This document shows, in pieces, positions 13,001 to 25,000 of a DNA stretch of 64,000 nt. Source of the stretch: Christensenellaceae bacterium (GTDB lineage Bacteria > Bacillota > Clostridia > Christensenellales > DTU072); assembly GCA_031259085.1 (NCBI GenBank), contig JAIRMA010000061.1, forward strand, positions 1-64,000, given 5' to 3'. Made by a program: the position numbers and the translations under genes. The notes under the pieces were generated by a model that saw nothing but the letters and a program-made list of their open reading frames with translations, made no database searches and had not been told where the DNA came from. Numbering within the stretch: the first letter of the stretch is position 1; each line of letters starts with the position of its first letter.

Positions 13001-16000
13001 ATTCTGGAGCACAAAATGCAGAAGATTTTAGTTTAGTAAATGCAATCGACCTTAGGAATTATCCTATTGGTGTTCCACTTCTACTCTTGACTGCATCAAG
13101 GAGCGAATTGACTCTTGCGATAACTGGTGCATTGGCATTTAACCTGATTGCCGGCATTGCTGGAATGGAATCATTCAAAATGCCAGATTTCAACAACCTG
13201 CAGATTGGTTTTGCTGATGATGAATTAGACAAAACTGAATATACTACATTTGAAAAGATAGAGGGTGCGTCTGTTACCGCCACTGGCATATTTGCTTTCT
13301 ATTCAAATGACACGGCGGCCCTCGTTGTGAGTAGTGTATCAGAAAATAGTACTCAAAACGTCTTAACCTTGTCAGACATCAGTTTGTCACTAAAAGACAA
13401 AAAAATGACTACTTTAAATTATAAGAGTACCTGGCCCTCTGGCGCTGGTGGTATTGACTCGATTATCACATTTAGTGATGAGTTCAAATCTCTTTTAATT
13501 AGTGCAGTATATCAAGTCCTAGACGACGGGTATGGTAGATCGGGGTGGTATATTACATTCAGGAGAGTCACAATAGATGATTATACAACGCTGTCTCAGA
13601 GTTTGTCTGAGGGTCTTAATGCAACCACTGGTATAGATGCTAAAGATCTCGCGGGGTTAATCTTGCGTTTAACTGACGATACTCCTTATGAACAGGCATT
13701 CAGAATTGGCTTCAATTATAGGCGGGGCTATTCTAACTTTAAAACTAATATTACATCAAATATCCAAATCGACGAGAAAACTTTATCAATATATGAGGAT
13801 ATATCGATCTTGTCTCAATTGGGCTTGTCTCTTGATCTTGAAATACGTATAAAAACTAAAAAGCCTGACGGTGAAAAAACAGATCAGATCAGGGCCCTAG
13901 AGATCATGATCGAAAACATGCTAAGCATCCCAGAGGGTGGCGTTAATCTTGACTTGCAAGATAGTGTTTTGGTCTTTTCCTTGTCTCTTAAATTATATAT
14001 TAATTTAGCAGATCTATCAGAATCCACATTAAAACTTGCCTTGTCATACAATGATAGCCCGTTTATGACAATTTACTACATGGCTCAAGCGAACAGTGTG
14101 TATGTTGATCTAGAGGGTTTAGGCTTATTTAAGGCCGCAATAAATGGTGTTGATTTAATGAGCATAATCAATGTGTTTACATCTGGCATGCTCGATCAAG
14201 ACGGCATAAATTTGGCTGAGTTGCTTGCGCCTTCTAACTTAGAAGAGACTGGACTAGAAAGGTACATGAATGCATCTGAGTTGCTGACTTCCACAGATCA
14301 GCCACTCCTGCGCATCTTATTAGGTAATAATGAAATTACACTAAATCCAAATGTTGGTATTTTGGGTAGTTTGTTAACTGGGTATGTGTTGCCAGACATT
14401 AACGACATCAGGATTTCAACAAATCTCTCATACGGCCTTAACAACTTAGCACTACGTGTAAAATTGGATGCTGATAATAATAATTTGTCCATAACAGTGG
14501 CCCAAGATATGTTTAGACTAGGAATCGGTAGCAAAGCAAACACATCTGTTTTTAAGGTGCCGTCAACAGAAGTTGTAGTATCAACATATGGAGCACTAAC
14601 TGGGATTAATCTCAATGCCACTACATTCACCGAATTGCTGAATGGAGGGGATCTACCAATCGACATAGGCACATTGATGAATACCCTGATTGATACACTC
14701 AAGCTCAAAGATTTATATATTTATCTCGATAAGCGTGCTGATTATTGGTATATTAGAGATCTTAGATATATAATAAATGATAGTGGCACTGGACCATACT
14801 ACCCTGGTTATGCATATAAAAGCGATGATGAGCGTAGTGAGATTGATCCTATATATAGTTATTATGAAGGTAATACTGGATTTGAATTAGGAAACCCAGC
14901 GCAAATCTCTGGGGCTGATGTTATATCTGACTTGGTAGGGGGTCTGTTGGATGGAGTTGATATATCATGGCTATTTGGAGTGCTGCTCACTAACAATGAA
15001 AAGACAACATTTGTACCCCATTATTTCACTAATGAATACAAACGCCTGCGTGTTAATATTTCCAAAACTCAAGTCAACAGACTTAATGTTAAAATCGAAC
15101 AATTGACACAAATTTCCTCAGCGGATCCGTATAATATATATAATGGCAGTAGCTCATCCGACTGGAGTGCTATGACTGCTACTGCATTCTTAGCAAATCA
15201 TTTGTTAAAAATATATCTCGGTAATGCATTGTTGATACACATGGAAGAGCTCCTGGATGCACTTTTAGATGGTGGTGTCCTTGATGGGGCTGCAGGTTTA
15301 TTAACTTCGCTAGTAAATACACTACTGCCTTTGCTTTTAGGCGGCACAAGCAGTGATCCATTCAAGCTAGGCGAATTGATTGACGGTTTGACTTATGGTA
15401 TTGTTCTTGCTAGATTGTGGGACACCCTACAGGGTCTAATTCCATCGCGGGACTCTGAGATTGATTCAAGCGGCAATTACGGATACAATACAGTTTATGG
15501 TAAAGTCACAGACTCTGATTATGGAAAAGCAATTCCTGGAGCCACTGTCACAATAACTATTGATGAAGATACACAATATTCAACGACAACTGATAACTAC
15601 GGGCGTTATTATCTCATTAATGTGCCGGTAGGACCACATATAATAGACATTGAGGCTGATAATTATAACCCATTGAATCTACCTCAGGTGGATGAAACTA
15701 AATCCCGCATCGAGGTAGTTAGATATATCACAGCCCCTGCGGTTCAAGCTGATTATGAATTGGATCCAGAATCTATATTCGAATATGTGGGCATCACTAT
15801 AAAAGGAAAAATCACTGTCCCTGATGGCCCTAATGAGGCAACAGAACCCATTTATAGTGGAAAAGTTGGGATTAATGCGACAAATAGGCAGTCAGGTGAA
15901 CTCGAATATGTATATACTGATAACTTCACCAAGGACGGGGAATATACCTTTAAGCTCCCTCCCACACATGTATTGTCTGGGATAGAACATGAAGTTATCG

Positions 16001-19000
16001 TCAAGGATGCCAAAAATTCAAACGAATATGCTGTTTTATTTCTTCCTGTCACAATTTATGTTTACAATAGTAATCATGAAATATCGGACATCAACTTTGA
16101 ACAAGGGCCAAATGACAAAGGCAGTATTACAGGCACGTTGATGACGCGCGATGATGTTAATATCATTAACAATTCTTCTTTTAATACTATTTCAAATATC
16201 CAAAGTATAAATGAAAATCCAAACGCTGATTTTACAGCTTTTCTAAATGATAATGGTATTAGTATTGGAAAGTATGCTCCAGGTGACTATAATGAGGGAA
16301 ATGTATCCTATAAGAGTACTGGTGAAGTTGTATATATGATCATTGAAGACGTAGGACTCTCAGAATATAAAAAATTCTTAAAAAGCCTTGAGGAAATGTA
16401 TAACACGCCAGGTCCTGGGCAAAAAGAATATGAATTATACAAAATCAAGACTCATTTGGAGGGGACTACACACTATTTAGATTATAATGAGAATGCTGGA
16501 AATGAAAAGGCAAAAGCTTTCATTTACGAGATTCGTAGATATCCAGGAAGTGATGCAATTGTAATCGCTTTTAGGGAAGCTCCCTTAGTTCCAGTTACAA
16601 GTGGAGTAGAAGTATGGCTCGAATTATCTACTGATAACCATACCATTATGAAAGGCGATAACCATGATGGTTTGTACTACGAAACGGTAACGTACCCTAA
16701 TGCCCCGGATCGCACCGCTAAACAGAGATACTATTATGATTATTCTCCTAATGATGCGAGGATTATTGATCTCTTTACTCCGAGAAACTACTTATCTAAT
16801 AGCGATGGCAATGGGAATAGCCAATTCTCTAATGGTCAGTTCACTATCAGCAATCTAGCACTTAATACAACTTATGTACTAAAATTCAGATCTGAGATTT
16901 ACGTGAATTTTGATTATGATGGCTCTTTTTCGATGACCTCGTATAACGTGAATGTTACATCAAATGAAATCATCCTTAAAAAGCGCCCAACGCATTGGAC
17001 AGAAATGGAGACTAGTTCTTCTGCTGGCATGATTCAAGGTGTCCGAATACGTTTAGGTGCTGATATGCTAGACGAAGGTGTTGGCACATCCTCATCAACG
17101 GATCCTGGTTATACAGATCCGTCCTTAATAAACGGATATCCGTTCCCTGCAACCTCTTACCAATGGTTAGATACTTTAGTCAGAGAAGTAACAGGAAGAA
17201 CAACGCAATTAACACAATCAGATTTGCAAGGCTATTTTGCAAGTGGTTCGTTCTCAACCACACTGCTAAAAGCCATAATGCCCTCGCTTGATGACTCTGG
17301 AAGTTTCGATTTTTCAAGCACGTCTTGGAATGATACAAAAGATCAAGTAATATATGCACCGTTTATTAATTATATAGAAGGCTATATGAATGGAGCATAT
17401 GACAAGAGTAATAATGTCACATACATCGAAGCATGGCTTGATTCGGGGTTTGTGAACGACTTAGTAGCTATGATAAACAACATCGTATTGCCTATGATTG
17501 GGTGCATATCAATAGAACCTGACAGTAGAGTACGCGTGGTTGATATTCTAAGAGAACCTGCTGGAACTCCTGATGGGGCCAAGGAAATTTTAATGTATAA
17601 GGGTGATTTTGACGAAAATAAGGATCAATACGTGTACGATTACATGTATGAAACTGAGGATGATTATAAACTGAATTATCTGGCAGGTGGTGCAAAAATG
17701 CCTGCTGGGTTTATATCATACGTCATGAACATGCTTTTATCAGGATCTATGGATGGTAGCTTGCCAATTCCTAGTATTATAATAGATCTATTGGAAATTG
17801 CAGGCACAAACTGGTTAGATTCATTGATAGATCAATTCTCGCGCATATTCTCACATGCGCTACCTCTTATTTCAGGATACTCATGGTATGACGAAATAGA
17901 TCTTGATGGCAATAATCTATATGATCTAGAAGCGGAGGAACAAATACCTACAGCATTAAGCGATGCCGTGTATGTAGCTGGAGATCAAATTAGAGATATT
18001 TTGGACAACGAAGGCGCATTGGGGGCGGGGACAACTCTTCTGGGGCTTAGCTCAAAAAATCCTAGCCTTGTTGATTCTGGAGAAAAGGTTAAGGATGATC
18101 CTGAAATGGATGACTCCTATTCAATCATTAATGGATATGCTAGAGAAATAGACTTCCACGACTATTCTGCGTATGCTAAGATAGTACTGAATGCAAACTC
18201 GACAACGATCGTTGATAGAATTATACTTTTCATTAATGGTGCATCATATATAACAGAGGAAGGTAAAGCACAAGACATTTACAACACATCAAACGGATGG
18301 GAGTCAAATGCTATTGAGCTCCGTGCTGATTTGATAAGATTCAATGCGGATGGTACAGTAAAAGACGAGTATAAAGATACATATGATATGATTAAGCGAT
18401 GGATTGCAAAAGATACTGTTAATTCTTACTTGGTTATCTCTGATTATGAATACGTGACTAAAAACGATATTCTAACTAAAACATTACTGTCTACTATGTA
18501 TATTCGTGATGTGTATGGATATTATGATAGGCAATACAGCAAAGATGGTTCAGAACAATTCTATGATAACGGTGGTAATGTTTTGACATACAACTCTTCT
18601 GAACGTAGTTATTACAATAATAACAATGCCCTTGTTTATCCTACATTCGTGACACCCATTACAATAGATCATGAATATAAGACCCGAAGTGGCGTCACAA
18701 CAACTAAAATAATAGAGCAAGTGCTTATAAACGAAATGTCAGCTAAAAATGATCATTTCATGGAGCTTGATATAAACAACTCAGGGATCAAACTTAAGAG
18801 GGTATTAACTCTCGATGGCAATTCATTCTTCACCGCGTGGGATTCAGGTGAAGGCGGCTCATTAAATGTAAACATGAAAACCCCACCTAATGAAATCGTG
18901 TTCCACGACCCATACAATCCGGCTGATTTCACAGCATACGGAGGGACTTGGGCTAGCGAAAATGGCGCCTCACGGCACAATATGAATGCCGTGGGTGAGT

Positions 19001-22000
19001 ATGATGTGGCCTCTGTGCTTAATATACTACCAACGCGCAATTATGCATACTTTGCTGATGGTGATTCCTCAGATTCAACTGGGGTACAAGTATCATGGGA
19101 TATGAGCGAGGTTAAATTTGTCGTCTCTAGTGAGGATATAATCTATTATATACGTGGGTATTGTGCTAACGAAACCTACGGCAAAAATGCAGATGGTACT
19201 ATCACGAAGATTAAAGTTACTTTAGAAGGTGGACGACGTACTATAGATGCTACTAAACCAATAATAAAACTAGACAATGACGGCTATGACGCACTTGACA
19301 GTAGTACTACTCTAGTCGAGAGCATGCTTATAATAGATAATTTTGTTGTGACAGAATCAAACATTCAACACCTTAAAACTTTGTTTGGAGGGGAGTACGA
19401 GGTAGGTGATATCCTCGACGTTCCTCTTGATTTGTCGGTAATTGATCCCGCTACCTTTGATGAGGCTGCCTATATTGCGCTTTTACCATCCTTATTTGAA
19501 TATACATTCAAAGACAGTTATCAAAACAAGGGGACAGGTGCATTACAGAGCTTTACTAAGATATATGGCAATAACCAGTCTACTGATGTAGATGATGGGA
19601 CCCGGACATTTATCTATAAGAGAATGATCTTCAATGACCTTTTGTGGAGTATAGAAAGTGAAGGTCTTATCTACTCAGGTGGCACTGCTTATCTTAGACT
19701 AAAATATAGGGTTAATGGTGGAGTGGCAACAACTGGCGATTATGCGGAGATGTTATTGCCTATTAAAGTTCTAGATCGTACTGTTACCTCATTTGATTCA
19801 ACGACCGATTATCAGGATGGAAAGATTACCATTACTAATGGTGAGATTGAATTTGATACATCTATATTCTCTGACCCTGCAAATGCGGCCCATTCATTTA
19901 CTACAATTATAGCTCATTATAGTGATAGTGAAGAACAAATTTATTGGGACATAGTAGATATTGATGCGTCCTCTCTAAATAATTTTGATCCTGAATCAGT
20001 TTTCGAGGCTGGTAAAAATGTCCAAGAATTTAATGTTTATTATACGATCCAAGACAAGTTTGGTGGTTATCAACGCTTGAAGGTTGTGTTCGAGATTTCA
20101 TCGCGGTTGTTTGGTTATACTGACATTCAACAAACCCAAGAATCACAGGGCTATTATGATGATTATATTCCTTTTACAGCAGATTCTACTCTGAATATTC
20201 CAGAATCAATAACAGCATATTATATTAATGAGGAAGCAGGCCATAAAACACTCATAAAAGATGAAGATTTCGTAATTGATCTTAGTAATCTTAATATAAG
20301 ATATGATTTTGAACCCGATCCTAAAAATATAGACGAAAATGGCGCTTTCAAATATTATGTGGCACCAATGATATTATATACTACAGATGGTGGCAATAAG
20401 AGAGAACTCCAAAGAATGGATGTCATATACAAGGTGTATAGACGTGTGCCATATAGTGCACTAAATATTGTTATCACTCCATATAGTGTGCTCACGCTCG
20501 GTGGATCAGAAAAAATAATGTTTGATACTGGGGCAAATAACATACAAAGCGATACCCCAGTCACATATATTATTGACTACTTTAACTATACTAATAAGTT
20601 TGACAAAACTGGTGAAAATTATATTCTTAATGTGACATCATACGATAAAATCGAGTTAATAGCTCCATCATTTACCGACCGCTCAACATATTATTTGGGA
20701 TATGTGTTAAATGACGAATATGCAGGAGCTACAATAATTCAAAATGTAAAATTAGAAGTTAAAGTTGCGGAAATAATAGAGTTCAAAATGCCAGATGATG
20801 GTTTCGTAAATCAATATTATGCTGATGCGGATAAAAATGTCGTTGGCAGTATTGCATACTTGATAGATCAAATTAAGTATGGCATTATATACAATAATGG
20901 TGGCACTACATTAACTGCCGAAGTTGAAAAACATTTCACGATCACTGACTGGTATTATGGGGACGTTGATTTAACTGTCATTGACCCAGATAAGCTGTCC
21001 GCTCAACAAAAGGACTCTAAAGGCTTGAGTGTTGACAAGACAGGGATTATGCACATTTATGTGAAAATTACAGGTAGTGATGGGGAGTGGACTCAATGGT
21101 TAAACGTTGATTTGTCGAGTGTCTTATTAGATCTGTCAGTTGTCAGTTTTGAGGAGATTTCTGAAGGTAAATATACTATCAATCCGTTATCTAGTGATTT
21201 ACCATCTACTCTTACTGCTGTGTACAAAGAGAGTTATACCATTTCGAAAGATGTGCCAGTTAGCTTTACCTTTGATGAATCTGGTTGGTATGAAAAGAGC
21301 GGTGTTAGTGGGTTCATAACTCCTGTGTCGAGAGATACAAATGTTAAAGGAATTGCTGTTGAGTTTATAAACCCATCACCACTTAATGTGTTATCTACCA
21401 CTTATTATAACTCTAGTAACGTGCAAGTTGATATGGATAATCTTTCGCTGAACGCATTCGATGATTTCAATTCGATACTGCCAACATCTGCAAAACTAGA
21501 CTATACTATAAATGATGACCAGTCTAATGTTATCACTGTGCCTATTTATTATACTTCTATTACATTCTACGATGATCTTGAAAACTCACTAGATATAACT
21601 AACACATCCAATTATGCGCTGGCCTCTAAAATGATTATTAAATCAAAAATAGGGACACCTGCATTTGGCTATATAGAAAGAGATTTAGCCATAACGATTA
21701 AAAAAGAGTCTATCATCTCTCTAACCTATAATACACAATCTGGTACTCAGACAATCTCACTAATTGACAGTGTTCTAGCTCTAAAGGATTTTATCGAGGC
21801 TATTGATCCATATAAAGATATAGATGAGCAATTACTGAGTGCACTATTCCCAGGCCACACTAATTTGGACTTTGAAATAAATACCTCAACAGGAAATTCT
21901 TATACAAATCTTAATATCCTCTTACCAGACTTGCTCGGGGACCTTGACATTACGTCATTCTTAAACGGCAAGACGTATGAAAGAGGCGTTAAGAATTTTG

Positions 22001-25000
22001 GGATTGGTCTCACTCAAAAACTGATACTACAAGACATTTTTGGCGATCAATATAAGACAGAGTTGTTACTTGAGTCTAGACAACAATTCTCAGCAGAAAT
22101 TCAACTAGAGCCTGCACTTGCTAGTGGTATTACTAAGGCTCCAGAAGGGAATGTATATTCGCCTATCGACTTTTCAAAGATTTCAAGTGCTACAGTCTTG
22201 TTCGAAAACGGGCGTACCTCTGAAATGGATGTCAAATGGGAAGGCACTGAAAACATTGTATACAACCATGCAGGTGGTCTATATGAAGTATGGGCTGTGA
22301 TTTCTAACTCTGAAAATATTGATTTAACTAGTCAAGAAATAATCGTATATATTCTAATCAAACCTACTGTGTTAGATTATATTGAGGTAGATAGTGTTGC
22401 CTCATCCTTATTATTAAAAGACGAGAACAATAAACTTACCGGCATTAGTATCGATCCGATGGAGGGGATACCGCTAGCTATAAATAATGAGACTAATGGC
22501 TTGCCGTCTCAAATGATAGCACACTTTAAAGGTAATACTGAACCTATTCTAGTTTCAGTAGATTGGAACCCTGTGCGCACTTGGGCTGAGATGACTTTAG
22601 CGGGTGGAGATTTTGGTGTTAATAAAAATACCGCAACTGTGGTCACAATATTCTATGAGTACACTGATTCTAGTGGCAACAAGGTGCGAACCGCCGAGCA
22701 ATCCATCGAATTATCTGTAACTGTTAAAAATCGTACAATTACCAATCTGGATCTCGTTAAATCTGACGATACTTCTACTACTATATCAAACCTATCTAAA
22801 GATGGACATCTCAATACAGGATCAACATCTATTATCTTTAATCCATACGATGGGCCTTATTCAGAAATTTTCACGAGTTCTAACTTTTCATATTTTACAT
22901 CACTTAAAGTTACAGCGGGCGATAAAGAGTATACCTATGATCTTTCTTCTAGTAACTATAACATATATGATTCTAGAACTGGATATCCCACTAATTTGAC
23001 TAATCTTTATACAGGACGCAATATTGTAGCAGAGTTAACATTTAAGATTGGAGCTGATAATCCGTATGTACCAAAGGACACATCGTTCAAAATTACAATT
23101 AATACTACTATATTAAATATGACTTATGTGTCTGGATTGGACGCTCAAATAATTGATCCTTATGGGATTGACTCCCAATACGAGGCATCACCAGTAGGTG
23201 ATGGAGCTGAAAATATTACCAAAATAGTTACAGCTAACAGCGAAACTGAATTTGAATTAAATGTTTCATACGATCGCAAGGATTTAATTTATGTATATGA
23301 GGGCGATAAGAAATTAGGGTCACTCACATACACTGGCGGGATTACTAGATTATATGCTGACATAGGAAACGACTATGGTGGCATTCAAAGGATTATTATC
23401 CCAATCACTTATATTAATAGAACTATAACAACCTTGTTTGATACTAAAGATATTAAAAATTATATTGATGATGGACGTTATGGGAATATTGGTGTTAATC
23501 AAGGGTTTATCATTGACCCGTTCAAGCCTTATCCAGAAAATGGAGGTTTCTTCCCACAAAGCGGCAACACAAGTTTTGCCCCAGCTTACCTAGGTAGTGG
23601 CAATCCAGTCATCACTAACAACGCAGATTTCTCTACAGAACAGGATGGTGCTAAATTGTTAGTCACCTGGACAGATTCTGGGATAAAGGTTATTTATCGA
23701 GGTGGCATAGCATATTATGCTACGGCTACTGTCTCAACGCAAGACGGTCGTTTTAAGCAAACTGTGACATTCGATGTTAAAGTTTTAAACCGCACAGTTA
23801 GCGCAGATTTTAAAGACAAATTACTAGAGGCAGGCTATATCATTAACAACGAATCTCTAAAGCCGTATGACTATATAAACGATGGGGATTTATCCAAAAC
23901 CGTTGGCAAGACTTTATTCAGCAACGCCAATAACATTGTGGTCGAGATACCCACTGAAGAGGGTGAACCTATAAAAGTAATCATGAACAGGTCAGCAGAT
24001 GACATGATTGATACTACTTTTTATCAGTATCTCAAAGATGAAGATAGAAATCTCAGTATGTCATTTAGTTTAGATGTCTCTAGATCACTCACATATAAGG
24101 GTGGGGACGTTAGGTTTGTGATGACAATCCCAGGCTTCTCAATGGGGGCGGACGGGAGACAAGTAGCAAAAATAACATTTACCTCTGAAGAACAATATAT
24201 CAAAGGCATTACAGCATATGTATCTAATGAAAGTAGTTCGTATCGTGGTACGTATGTTGATTATTTAACCTGGCTTTATGAGGAACATAAAATTACAAGC
24301 TCCTATATAGGCAGAAATAATGCTAATGGCAATGGTGATAACGATTTCGTGTTTGATATAGCAAATCCATACGATTTTATCACGATCGGTGGAATCCCAC
24401 TACCAGACAAAGTAACTTTATATGTCTCCTCCCGCTATGATACATTTGATAGTACAGCCCTTGACCAATATGAGTCTTATAAAGGGATTGATCTATTCTG
24501 GATGAATGCTAATAACAATTTTGCAAACATTTACTACAACCGTGAATCGCTCACTAATACATTCCAAATCGATATGGATTATCAAAGTTTCTCATTCGAA
24601 TTCAATGTGACAGTTTGGATGATGGCTGACAGTATTGTGTTTGACGAAAGCACAAGGAGCTACGCAGAGGATCAAATAATTCTGTTACCAAATGCTAATA
24701 ATTACATGAAAATGACTAATGTAACAGTATCTACTAGCTCTAACGGTGTTGCTAATGCTAAATACACAATTAAATTTAGTGAGAATGACCAAACTTATGT
24801 GTTTGATAACATATCAGGAGGTGGGACTTATTATAACAGCTACAATAAATGGAGTTTTGATGATATAGATTTTTCATCAAGTGATTCCATTCAATACGCA
24901 ATTTTGACCCTCGGAGGCAAGGGCGGGGAACAAATCAAATGGGCATTCACGACTAACACAAATGCTTGGGTTAATCAAACCATCCCGTCTCTTGTCACAC

